Notes: generated by a model not told the origin, from the sequence alone. A stretch of 64,000 nucleotides of DNA from Robinsoniella peoriensis (GCF_000797495.1 NZ_JTGN01000019.1:62001-126000); one strand, 5' to 3'. Shown: positions 17,464-26,199, counted from the stretch's first letter. Numbers and translations: made by a program.

Positions 17464-20400
17464 TTATTGTCCGCTTCCAAATGAAAATGAAAGCTTCATA
17501 GTATGAAATCCATTTAATACAATAGTATTGTCTGTAATATCACTGGGCTCCTGATAATAGCGCTTTGTCTGCGGATCTGTATATGCACTTGGAACTGCCA
17601 GCTGAATCTTTGATTCACCATATGGTGCTCCGAACCAGACTTTATCCACAGTTCCCGCACTATCATCTAATGAGATTCTTTGCTGTCCATCCACATTCGC
17701 CAATGCTTCCAGCGCTACCAGTGGATGAGTAGAAGGCTTCGCCATCTGTTCCGCAGTTACCGTTGCAAAATCAACTAATGAGTAACTGGACGTGGCACGT
17801 GTCTGAATTCCTTTATAACCCACATTTGCCACATGCTGTTTCTTGCCATAATCCTTTTGCTGTCCATCGATTAAAATGGTATCTTCAAATGAAGCACTTT
17901 CATTATTTAAAACAGCAGGAGGCGCAATAAATCCTTTTTCTGTTCCATTCAGACCGCTGGTATAAATATTAAAGATAATTCTTGTAGGAACGGTTATTTT
18001 TAATTGATTAACCGCTTCCGGAACGCGGACTGCCTGATAACGGCCATAAACTCCGCTTGTATCCGCTGTATTAGTTCCTGTCAGCCCGAATGTTTTACCA
18101 TAAAGGTTATTTGCACTATAGGATGGATCCAGGTACTTAGTATCCTGATCCCCTTCTGCAAGTCCTCTGACAAAAGCTTTTCCGGTTACCGGGTCGGTAA
18201 CAGCTACATCATCTTTTAACCATGTACCATCTATATTATCTAATACAGAGATCATCTGATAATTCCCCGGTATGGTAAATGCGGATCCCTTAATACTTAA
18301 GTCTAAGTTTTCAGAAACTTTGCTATACAAGGTAAGATCCAGTTTTTTAGCTTTTCCTGTAATACCCTGGATTGGTTCTTTTCCCTTATCAGCTGCAGCA
18401 CTCACCGTACAGCCTTCATTGATCTTTATACTTGTAATATTTTCGCTGATAACAAGTCCTTCACCGTTGATATTTGTAAAAAGATTATCCATATCGCCAG
18501 CATTGCTTCCAAACGTCACTATACCATAGCTATCCAGATTCAACTGCTTAGCGCTTACACCTTTTACTGTAATATTAAATTTTTTATCTTCTGACCCTTC
18601 AACAATCACACTTTTATCAGCTTTTCCTATTATCTCTAACTCATGGATGTGATCCGTATTACAGCTTACAAAGGCATTGCTAGTCATAACAATTGTCTTA
18701 CTTGTAACCGTGAAACCACTTGTAATATTCTCATTCTTTGCATTTTTTAATGTTCCTGCGGCAATGTCTAAAACAAGCGGGCATACGTCTGAAATTGTAT
18801 TTGACCATTTTGCTGTCAAAGTCACATCCTGAGCAGGCATCCGAAAGGTATCATTAGGGTTTAACTGCTGTTTCTCCTCACTGCCTACTAAAACTGGTAC
18901 ATTGCTTTCCCATCCTGCAAATATCCAGCCTGCTCCTGGAGATGTCAGCCCTTCTTTACCCAGAACAACGACATAAGCATCTGTCTGGTAAGGGCTATTG
19001 CTATCCGTTATGCTGCCGCTTCCGTTTCCTGCACTGTAGAGCACTTTATATGTCATCTCCCAATGTGCATATAAAGTAACATCTCCCGTGGGAGTATAAG
19101 GTGCTTTTACTTGGGTGCCGCCTTCTGCTTCCGTAAACCATCCCTTGAAAATATAATGCTCCGGATGTTCTGCTGTTGGGAAAGAAGCAACCGCATCTCC
19201 TTTTAAAACGGTATCACTAGCTTTTTCCGGAGTACCGCCATTTCCGTCATAAGTCACCGTATACCCGTCTTTAGCTGTCCATACCGGATAAAGTATCAGG
19301 TTAGTCAGATCTTTAATCGCATCTCCCGGTTGGTACTCTGCCGTCTCTGCTCCGGAAACCGTACTCCATCCACCAAATTCCTTACCTTCCGGTGCTGTAA
19401 AATTAGGCATCGTAAGAGGCTGGCTTGTATTTTGTGTGGGATCATTATTCAGAATTTTAGCGTTTTCTGCCTCTTCATCCGTATAATAGATCTGCTGATA
19501 TTGTGCTGCACCTTCCGAATCATCGAATTTATACAGCATTTTTTTACCTGGTATAGTTATACTTCCAAGAAGCAGATGACATCTGACAGAAAAGACTTCT
19601 TCTTCATCCACCGAACTTCCAGTAACAGTTGAGCCATATCGGTCGTCTACATCCCTTAACCGTATATTTTTGATAATTTCCCCTGGTTCTGCCTTAAAGT
19701 TGAAAAACTCCAGTTGAAACTCTTTATAGCCAAGACCATCATGTCCGATCTTTATGGCTCCCTTGTCCGCATCTTTATACCACTTAAATATAGAACGGAA
19801 ACTCATTAAATCCAAAGGAATATCCTCTTCATTCTGGTAAGGTTCCACAATACTGCCACTGTCCATATCCGGCACATTTTCTAAAGATGGCTTTGGCAGG
19901 CGTTTCGGCCAGGACCATTCCAGTGTTCCTCCTGAAATTTTTGAAAATACTGCAGGATCCATTATCAGCCTTACCTTCATCGTAGCATTATACTGACCCT
20001 TTGCTAACGTTGTATCAGTCATTGCTTTCGTATCATATACCTTATAATCGATCCAATTCCCATCGATATGCTCTTCACTTTGCCATACCGGATATAAAAC
20101 CAAGTTCTTAATGGCATATTCGCCTTCTGCATCTTTCTTATCTAATGCTTCTCCTGCGCTAAAATCTACGTTCTGACTATTTGGAGTTATGCTCCATCCC
20201 AAAAATGGATGCTCTCCCGCTGAAATTCCCGTAGCCGCAAGATCCAGTATGGTTTTGCCTGCCAGTTCTTCATCCGTCTGATACTGTTGGGTAAAACTTA
20301 CCGTACCCTCTTCATCCGATTTGTAAACAATCGTCCTTCCCGGCATACGCACCTTTCCTTCAATTACTTTTTCTCGCACACTGACTACTTCATCATCAAG

Positions 20401-20982
20401 TGCCTTACTCCAGACCGTTAACGAAGATTCACCTACATTTTCCCGATAATAATCCCGAACGCGAATTTTTTGGATTTCTCCCGGCAATGCTTGTATGTTG
20501 GAGAATGCCAACTTAAATTCCTTTGAGCCAATCCCATTTTCGTCTGGTGTAACAACTCCCCCATCAGGCGCTATATACCAACGGAACATCTGACGGATAC
20601 TTTTATATCCGGACTGCTCATCTTCTGGTAGAATATAACCGTTTCCATCATCACCTGCCTCAATTGCACCAAGGGGTGGAGTCTCACTCAAAATAGGTTT
20701 TTCCCATTCCTCTGGCCAGGACCACTCTACGGATCCACCCTGTATTTTGCTTACGGCTGCCGCATTAACCGATATCCGTGCGGTTGTCTGGACATTGTAA
20801 AATCCCATTTCTCCTGTCTGTTCTGCCACCGTATCAAACACCGTATAATTGGCACCAAACTCATTATCCGGCAGAGCCTCTCTGGCTTTTATCTGTGCTG
20901 CTACCCAGATATTAGACAAAGCTGCACTTATAAAAACCAAACACATCAGCAATGCTATATATCTTTTCTTCTTTTTCATCAT
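17464..20982 (-). CDS. Large secreted protein with InlB-type repeats
   Basis: A 1172-residue protein with a signal anchor or signal peptide (residues 5-30). The N-terminal two thirds hold repeated blocks with GKTILDLAATG..., FLGWS or FGGWS, and at about 600-640 a textbook InlB B/Flg_new repeat (YTVTYDGNGGTP...FKGWFTEAEGGT...VTLYAHWE), found in Firmicute adhesins. The C-terminal part (about 900-1172) resembles the smaller secreted protein encoded downstream. There is no sortase motif, so retention must come from interaction with other components. It is likely an adhesin or structural tip protein. The first half contains an internal duplication (EWSWPE/EWSWPK...FRWYIAPDGG/FKWYKDADKG). Confidence 0.75.
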   Translation of the reverse strand: MMKKKKRYIALLMCLVFISAALSNIWVAAQIKAREALPDNEFGANYTVFDTVAEQTGEMGFYNVQTTARISVNAAAVSKIQGGSVEWSWPEEWEKPILSETPPLGAIEAGDDGNGYILPEDEQSGYKSIRQMFRWYIAPDGGVVTPDENGIGSKEFKLAFSNIQALPGEIQKIRVRDYYRENVGESSLTVWSKALDDEVVSVREKVIEGKVRMPGRTIVYKSDEEGTVSFTQQYQTDEELAGKTILDLAATGISAGEHPFLGWSITPNSQNVDFSAGEALDKKDAEGEYAIKNLVLYPVWQSEEHIDGNWIDYKVYDTKAMTDTTLAKGQYNATMKVRLIMDPAVFSKISGGTLEWSWPKRLPKPSLENVPDMDSGSIVEPYQNEEDIPLDLMSFRSIFKWYKDADKGAIKIGHDGLGYKEFQLEFFNFKAEPGEIIKNIRLRDVDDRYGSTVTGSSVDEEEVFSVRCHLLLGSITIPGKKMLYKFDDSEGAAQYQQIYYTDEEAENAKILNNDPTQNTSQPLTMPNFTAPEGKEFGGWSTVSGAETAEYQPGDAIKDLTNLILYPVWTAKDGYTVTYDGNGGTPEKASDTVLKGDAVASFPTAEHPEHYIFKGWFTEAEGGTQVKAPYTPTGDVTLYAHWEMTYKVLYSAGNGSGSITDSNSPYQTDAYVVVLGKEGLTSPGAGWIFAGWESNVPVLVGSEEKQQLNPNDTFRMPAQDVTLTAKWSNTISDVCPLVLDIAAGTLKNAKNENITSGFTVTSKTIVMTSNAFVSCNTDHIHELEIIGKADKSVIVEGSEDKKFNITVKGVSAKQLNLDSYGIVTFGSNAGDMDNLFTNINGEGLVISENITSIKINEGCTVSAAADKGKEPIQGITGKAKKLDLTLYSKVSENLDLSIKGSAFTIPGNYQMISVLDNIDGTWLKDDVAVTDPVTGKAFVRGLAEGDQDTKYLDPSYSANNLYGKTFGLTGTNTADTSGVYGRYQAVRVPEAVNQLKITVPTRIIFNIYTSGLNGTEKGFIAPPAVLNNESASFEDTILIDGQQKDYGKKQHVANVGYKGIQTRATSSYSLVDFATVTAEQMAKPSTHPLVALEALANVDGQQRISLDDSAGTVDKVWFGAPYGESKIQLAVPSAYTDPQTKRYYQEPSDITDNTIVLNGFHTMKLSFSFGSGQ

Positions 20983-21000
20983 GGCCAGTTTCTCCCCCTC

Positions 21001-24000
21001 CTAATTGTTCAGAATTTCTTCTAGCATTTCAAGATCCTGTATGGTAATACGGTTTCCACTTAATGCCTCACTGTTCATATCCGCCATAATTTCCATGTAT
21101 TCATAAAGATCCAGAGTTGTTCCAGTTCCCAGAAGGTATTCGGTAATAATGCTGGAATCTGCCACACGGACTGCTCCATTCATATCCACATCTCCAGAGA
21201 CAAATACAATACAAGATGCCTGATTTTTTTCATTCCCATCGTAAGTAATCGTAACCCTTACAATGCCCGCCTGTCCTGCTTTTGCCTCTGCCTGGATCTC
21301 TGCTTTGTCCCCAGCCGGCTTGATTACACTTACCGGGAGTTTTTTTATTTCCGCATCGTCCTGCCCTTCCTTTAATAATGTTCCTGACCAGCCATAGCTA
21401 TAATTACCGCTTGTACCTGTCCTTACATAGCGTTCAAAGCTATAGCTAAATTTCTTCATTTCCTCTGCTGAAGCGTATACACCATTAATTTTAACCTTTG
21501 GTAAGGCTTTGCTGCTTGTCATACCGGCGCTATTCTTTATTTTAATCATGGCATTACCACCATCAAATCCGTCAAATGTAATATCCTTTTTAGCATCTTT
21601 CCATATTGCTTTCAAAGTTATATTCTGAGCTGGCATGATAAATATATCATTAGGATATAGTTTTGTAGTGTCTGTACCATCTACCTTTACTGCAATACTG
21701 CTTTCCCAAAAGTCGAATAGTTTATCTTTTGGAGGCATTATATCGGCTGTATCCGAAACTGTTATATTCTCCCCTGTTTTATAATAAACCGGCAAGGGGA
21801 TACCACCCTGACCCGCATCCAGATCATAAATCACACTAAACTTTTTCTCCCACTGGGCATATAATGTAACATTATTCTCAGGTATATATGTATCTCCGGC
21901 ATTACCAACTTTTTCACCATTTTCTGATGTGGTAAACCAACCTAAAAAGTCAAAATTCTCTCTAGATGCATTAGGAAGTGTTGTACTTTCCCCTACTTTG
22001 ACCGAATCTTGTGATTTTTCTGCTGTGCCTCCATTGCCATCATATTGGACTTCATAATATTCCGCATTGTAATAAAACACTAATTCATGAGCTGTTTTAT
22101 AATCATTTACTTTAAACAATTTTCCACTTGTCTGGTTTCCACCATCAATACTATATTTTCCTGAAAACTTATAGCCTTTGGTATCTAAATCTGGTGCATA
22201 AAATGTTTTTGCATTCACTGTATTAGCTTCCCATATACCATTTTCATATGCAATTGTATTTTCATTAACTGTATATGCACTATTACTTACAGGTGGTGCT
22301 GTCGTTGCTGTAGTAGTCGTTGTTATTGCCGCACCTCCTGTATATGGGATAACATTACCTTTTTGATCAACTAATTTTACTGTCGTTGTATTCCAAAATC
22401 CGCCTGGGACATCCGGAATCCAATACAAAAAGCCGTCTGCTGCGGCAATCCAAGTATCATAATCACCGCTTGCAGCATTAATTTCTATATTTATTCCTGG
22501 CGTAATAAGATTAGAATTTACCATTATTTCAGCATTTTTTCCTCTAAGATCTCGTTTCCCATCTTTACTTATTGTTCTTCCAAAATTATATTTATTAAAA
22601 TCCTGACCTATACCAACTGTGCTTATTGTTCCACCAGTACGTCCGGTATAAGGATATGATTCAATAGTTCTTAATAATCCATCATTATTTACAGAACCAA
22701 AGATAATTTTCCCCTCATAACCCCCTCCAAAATAGCATAAACTCATATCTTTTAATTTTGATTTTTCAGCTACTGCCGCATGGTCTTTCCACGTTTTTGT
22801 AACATCCATATAACCGATATTGGTACCTGCAAAATTATCATAGATTCTCGCAGATCCTCCAACATAACTATAATTCTGCAATAATTTTCCACCATCTAAC
22901 GTTCCATTATCCAACATACTATGAATTTCCTCAATTGAAAAAGTACCTGCATATTTTTGTCCCATATAAGTTGTAGCATCTCGTGAATGAACAATGCCAG
23001 AACTCCATGCTGCAGCTTGAAGATAATTATCTCTTATTTCACCACCTGTTATGACAAAACTTCCTCCAAGGCCATCATACATATCAACTGCTGATTCATT
23101 ATCACTTATATTATGCCAAATGAGTCCGCCAGTCATTTCAAAATAGCAATTGAATCTTCCGTTGACCGCAGCTCCCCATCCAGAACGGCATTCCTCGATC
23201 GTTCCGCCTCGCATAAAGAACCTTCCGCCCTGATCAATTCTTACGGCATTTCCATCTGCATCACCACCACGATTAAACCTCCTAATCACTGATGGATCAT
23301 TCATAACTAACGTACCATCATAATCTGCTAAAACACCTGCTTCACTTGAGACAATATCATTACCCTCCAGAATAATATTATCCAATACAAGTTCTGTACC
23401 TTTCCCTTTCACTCTGAAGATATTGTATAAATATGTATTTCTACGATTTAGCGTCCCTCCGCCAGTCACTGTAATTTTTCTTCCTGTGGGTATAGTTATT
23501 GTACTTGTAACATCAAAAGACTCACCAAAACTAACCACAATATCTGAGGTTGCTTTTTCTATTGTGTTTTTCATATCTGTAAAACTTATGACAGATATTG
23601 TACCATTGTTTATTTCACTAATTGATAGACTTTCATCCATCTGTTTTTTGTAAGAATCTTTATCTTTAGATTTATCGTTGTCAACACTTTCCGTTTCTAA
23701 TAAATCTGTATCCTGCAGTTCTGTCATTTGCATGTTTTCTGTATCAATATTCTCTTGGTTTTCTGTCGCTGCTGTTTCTAATCTTTCAGTCACTTCTGTT
23801 TCTATAATTTCTGTATCTTCTAAATGTTCTGTGTCTTCTGTATTTTTTGTATCTTCTACATGCTCTGTATTTCCAGTTTCTTCTTTTGTTGAGTCTATTT
23901 CAATTAGACTATCTGTTCTCACCCAAAAATATTCTAAGCTTTCTTTCTTTATAATCTCTTCCGTTTCCTGTAACGGTTCTGTACTCTCATGTTCTTTTTC

Positions 24001-24465
24001 CATTTGACCATTTTTCATATCCTGTTCTACTTTGACAGCTTTACATAACCTCCACAGATTATAATTGCCGCCATTTCCATCGTATTTTTCCATATATGGA
24101 ACTTTGACTTCCTGAGTTTCATCAATATTTATTTTAATATAACCAGCACTATCTTCTGAACCTCCTTTAGAGACATATATCATTACATCTTTTTCATTAG
24201 CAACTTCTAAATTCTCATATCCCTCAGAAGCAAGCTGCTCAGCTGCCTTTTCAAGCCCTATTGACCATGCCTCATTAAACTCCTCAGAAGGTTCAAATAC
24301 ATCCACCTCCGTACCTGAATCATTGTATGTAAGCAAAGTTTTATTTTCTGCACTATGCTCATCCCCGAGAGCATAAGCAATTGGTATTCCGCCAATGCAA
24401 ATACACACCGCCAATAGATATGCCAAAATCCGTCTAACATTTTTATTATTCATCTTCTTTTCCAT
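21001..24465 (-). CDS. Large secreted beta-helix/InlB-repeat protein with dockerin-like C-terminus
   Basis: First gene of the surface operon; ATG at 24463-24465 with GAGGTAGG ahead. The 1154-residue product has a signal peptide (to about residue 33), a Glu/Thr-rich acidic stretch (150-270), a probable right-handed beta-helix (about 290-560; GGTLNRRNTYLYNIF, GGTIEECRSGWG), an InlB-type repeat (YDGNGGTAEKS...FLGWFTTSENG) and a C-terminal pair of calcium-loop segments (GDVDMNGAVRVADSSIITEY and ADMNSEALSGNRITIQDLEM) like a type I dockerin. A dockerin implies docking to a cohesin, none of which is visible here. Likely an adhesin; expression may depend on the invertible segment upstream. Confidence 0.75.
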   Translation of the reverse strand: MEKKMNNKNVRRILAYLLAVCICIGGIPIAYALGDEHSAENKTLLTYNDSGTEVDVFEPSEEFNEAWSIGLEKAAEQLASEGYENLEVANEKDVMIYVSKGGSEDSAGYIKINIDETQEVKVPYMEKYDGNGGNYNLWRLCKAVKVEQDMKNGQMEKEHESTEPLQETEEIIKKESLEYFWVRTDSLIEIDSTKEETGNTEHVEDTKNTEDTEHLEDTEIIETEVTERLETAATENQENIDTENMQMTELQDTDLLETESVDNDKSKDKDSYKKQMDESLSISEINNGTISVISFTDMKNTIEKATSDIVVSFGESFDVTSTITIPTGRKITVTGGGTLNRRNTYLYNIFRVKGKGTELVLDNIILEGNDIVSSEAGVLADYDGTLVMNDPSVIRRFNRGGDADGNAVRIDQGGRFFMRGGTIEECRSGWGAAVNGRFNCYFEMTGGLIWHNISDNESAVDMYDGLGGSFVITGGEIRDNYLQAAAWSSGIVHSRDATTYMGQKYAGTFSIEEIHSMLDNGTLDGGKLLQNYSYVGGSARIYDNFAGTNIGYMDVTKTWKDHAAVAEKSKLKDMSLCYFGGGYEGKIIFGSVNNDGLLRTIESYPYTGRTGGTISTVGIGQDFNKYNFGRTISKDGKRDLRGKNAEIMVNSNLITPGINIEINAASGDYDTWIAAADGFLYWIPDVPGGFWNTTTVKLVDQKGNVIPYTGGAAITTTTTATTAPPVSNSAYTVNENTIAYENGIWEANTVNAKTFYAPDLDTKGYKFSGKYSIDGGNQTSGKLFKVNDYKTAHELVFYYNAEYYEVQYDGNGGTAEKSQDSVKVGESTTLPNASRENFDFLGWFTTSENGEKVGNAGDTYIPENNVTLYAQWEKKFSVIYDLDAGQGGIPLPVYYKTGENITVSDTADIMPPKDKLFDFWESSIAVKVDGTDTTKLYPNDIFIMPAQNITLKAIWKDAKKDITFDGFDGGNAMIKIKNSAGMTSSKALPKVKINGVYASAEEMKKFSYSFERYVRTGTSGNYSYGWSGTLLKEGQDDAEIKKLPVSVIKPAGDKAEIQAEAKAGQAGIVRVTITYDGNEKNQASCIVFVSGDVDMNGAVRVADSSIITEYLLGTGTTLDLYEYMEIMADMNSEALSGNRITIQDLEMLEEILNN

Positions 24466-24745
24466 TCGCCTACCTCAACCATCTTTTCCTCTTCTCAATT
24501 TACTGTGTACTAACATAGAATTTCAAATAAAATTACCACTCACTAGTAAAAAAAACACAAAACGACATTATTACTTCGAAAGTAAACATATTCATTTTTC
24601 TGCTCCCTCCTCATCGTGCGTAACCCACCACTGTATTTCCACTTAATTCCTACCCTTTCCATCATATTTAAAATATGTTATAATGCTACCTTAAATAAAA
24701 ATTATAATGGGAATACTAATTCCATTGGCGCGTGTAATTTTCATG
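24466..24745. promoter_or_regulatory. Leader between surface operon and invertible segment
   Basis: No gene is visible in these 280 bases. On the minus strand a perfect -10 (TATAAT, plus coordinates 24701-24706) has no acceptable -35 at the right distance (GCCAAT), so the resident promoter looks weak or activator-dependent. On the plus strand there is a TATAAT at 24679-24684, also with a poor -35. The remainder is AT-rich. A strong promoter for the surface operon is therefore missing in the present arrangement. Confidence 0.5.
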
Positions 24746-24760
24746 AAATTACTGATTTCG
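24746..24760 (+). repeat. Left recombination site (inverted repeat)
   Basis: AAATTACTGATTTCG, exact reverse complement of the right copy at 26185-26199. Within it GAAAT (24745-24749) and ATTTC (24755-24759) form inverted arms around the 5-base spacer TACTG, like a tyrosine-recombinase crossover site. Confidence 0.75.
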
Positions 24761-24811
24761 CGAAATAGCCCTGGTTTTCTTATAAATTATAGGTTTCATC
24801 CATTTTAAGGC

Positions 24812-24831
24812 TGACGGCTCATGACGGCTTA
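24812..24831 (+). repeat. Paired TGACGGCTTA-like arm sites, left
   Basis: TGACGGCTC at 24812-24820 and TGACGGCTTA at 24822-24831, just past the recombinase stop codon. A matching pair in the same plus-strand direction lies at the other end of the gene. They may be arm-type sites for the recombinase N-terminal domain. Confidence 0.55.
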
Positions 24832-24842
24832 TATTTTTGGTT

Positions 24843-25976
24843 TTAAGCTGCCAATCGCTTCATCTTCTTCATAGACTGCTGAATATGTTCATTTGTAGAA
24901 TGTCCATACCAATCCATAGTAAGCTTTGCTGAAGTATGACCCAGCAACTCCTTCAATGCTAAAATATCCCCCCCTCTTTCCATGAATCTGGTGGCAAATG
25001 TATGTCGTAACGTGTGAAAATGTACACCTTTTATTTTCAGGGATTTTGTTATTTTTTCAATATGATACTGCAGTACTCTTGGATCTATAGGCCTTTCTTT
25101 AACTCCAAACATAAAATTAGCTTCAGTCCCTTCATGTTTCTTTTTTAAATTAGATAATAAACGAATCATAAATTCAGGCAATGGAATAAACCTTACAGAA
25201 GCCTGGGTTTTGGGTTTAGAATACAAAAGAGTTGTCTTATTATTCGTATTTCCATAATCATGAATTCTTTGTACTGTGTGTGTAATTCGCATCCCCTTTT
25301 CTAATTGGTCAAAATCTTCCCACTTCAATGCGCTGCATTCACCTACACGTAATCCAGTATAAAGTGATAGAAGAATTGCCAGATCTTTCTTTTTTGTCTC
25401 ATCCAGTTTCTTTTCCAATGTCTTTTGTTCATGTATCGTCATAAACTTAGCTTTTTTCTTAGTTTCATTCTTCTTTTTAAATGGAATAGCCGGTACTTCA
25501 TGAATTAAATTAGACTCGTAAGCACTTTGTAATGCTGCTATAAAACGTTTGCAAATACTATGAGAAGTTGCATATGAAATGTTCTTATCTAAGATATTCT
25601 GATACAGTTTTTTCATACTTTGTCTGTTCACTCCGACTAGCGGCTCATTTCCAATTGCAGGCAGTATGTGCCGTTCTATCTGCCCTCGGTATACAACATA
25701 CGTAGACTCCTTTACATGAGGCCGTATCTCTTCTTCCAGCCAGTATTCCAGCCAGGTCCGCAGCTTCCCATCTCCAAATACCTGCTTCGTATCTTTTAAT
25801 AATCCTGCCAGATTCTGATTTCCTTTATAAATTTCTAACCTTTTCTTAACCTCCGTATATGTTTTTCCATATACATAACTAAATGCTGTTTTTCCATTAT
25901 CTTTTTTCCCGGTAACATATCTTCCTTCCCATCTTCCATCCTTTCGTTTATATATATTCTCTCCACGTCTTGCCAC
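24843..25976 (-). CDS. Tyrosine recombinase (Tn916 Int-like)
   Basis: A 377-residue site-specific recombinase, starting at GTG 25974-25976 with AAAGGGG upstream. The N-terminal 50 residues (KRKDGRWEGRY...YVYGKTYTEVKK) match the arm-binding domain of Tn916-type integrases; a SAM-like core-binding domain follows (about 65-160). Catalytic residues are all present: Arg210 (YTGLRVGE), Lys254 or Lys256, His321 and Arg324 (HTLRHTFA), His347 (LLGHTSA) and Tyr357 (DWYGHST). No excisionase, relaxase or phage genes are nearby. The gene is enclosed by inverted 15-bp sites, so its job is probably to invert the segment rather than integrate an element. Confidence 0.93.
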   Translation of the reverse strand: MARRGENIYKRKDGRWEGRYVTGKKDNGKTAFSYVYGKTYTEVKKRLEIYKGNQNLAGLLKDTKQVFGDGKLRTWLEYWLEEEIRPHVKESTYVVYRGQIERHILPAIGNEPLVGVNRQSMKKLYQNILDKNISYATSHSICKRFIAALQSAYESNLIHEVPAIPFKKKNETKKKAKFMTIHEQKTLEKKLDETKKKDLAILLSLYTGLRVGECSALKWEDFDQLEKGMRITHTVQRIHDYGNTNNKTTLLYSKPKTQASVRFIPLPEFMIRLLSNLKKKHEGTEANFMFGVKERPIDPRVLQYHIEKITKSLKIKGVHFHTLRHTFATRFMERGGDILALKELLGHTSAKLTMDWYGHSTNEHIQQSMKKMKRLAA

Positions 25977-25997
25977 GTTATCTGTCCCCTTTCTATT

Positions 25998-26018
25998 TGA
26001 CGGCTTATTGACGGCTTA
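25998..26018 (+). repeat. Paired TGACGGCTTA arm sites, right
   Basis: TGACGGCTTA occurs at 25998-26007 and 26009-26018, 11 bases apart, in the recombinase leader. The same decamer pair, slightly degenerate, lies at 24812-24831. Being in its own leader, binding here could also autoregulate the recombinase. Confidence 0.55.
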
Positions 26019-26057
26019 AAAATTTTCATCTGATATTTGCTTTTGATCCATAAAGTC

Positions 26058-26087
26058 CATATATTTTTCTACTTGTCCATTAATCAA
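26058..26087 (-). promoter_or_regulatory. Candidate promoter of the recombinase gene
   Basis: On the minus strand TTGATT (26082-26087) and TATATG (26058-26063) are separated by 18 bases, about 80 bases before the GTG start. Each element deviates by two bases from consensus, so this is a moderate prediction. Confidence 0.4.
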
Positions 26088-26105
26088 TACATTTTTATTT
26101 AGATA

Positions 26106-26134
26106 TTGACATTATTTGACAAATATGGTAAATT
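26106..26134 (+). promoter_or_regulatory. Outward promoter inside the invertible segment
   Basis: TTGACA (26106-26111), 17 bases, then TAAATT (26129-26134), a good sigma-A type promoter pointing right toward the LytTR regulator gene. A second TTGACA starts 10 bases later. After inversion about the flanking repeats, the -35 would lie at 24834-24839 and the -10 at 24811-24816 on the minus strand, facing the surface operon with a leader of roughly 340 bases. The 16-bp palindrome TGGTAAATTATTACCA (26126-26141) overlaps the -10 and may be an operator. Confidence 0.55.
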
Positions 26135-26184
26135 ATTACCATAAACAGTGATATTACAAATGGTATAGATCATATTTAATATCA

Positions 26185-26199
26185 CGAAATCAGTAATTT
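26185..26199 (-). repeat. Right recombination site (inverted repeat)
   Basis: CGAAATCAGTAATTT, exact reverse complement of the left site. Arms GAAAT (26186-26190) and ATTTT (26196-26200) flank the spacer CAGTA; the outer arm bases TCAC and GCGA extend the imperfect dyad. Confidence 0.75.

Larger units (their letters stand above)
24746..26199. other. Putative invertible DNA segment (phase switch)
   Basis: A 1454-bp segment bounded by an exact 15-bp inverted repeat and containing only a tyrosine recombinase gene, its paired arm-type sites, and promoters. Both ends share the same core layout, GAAAT arms around a 5-base spacer (TACTG left, its complement CAGTA right), in opposite orientation, which is the geometry for inversion rather than excision. 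Flanks outside the repeats are not homologous. An outward promoter near the right end would change target with each inversion. Inversion itself is inferred. Confidence 0.65.

Noticed and set aside
24843..25976. Integrase as marker of a prophage or conjugative element
   Set aside because: No excisionase, relaxase, structural or replication genes are adjacent, and the flanking sites are inverted, not direct.
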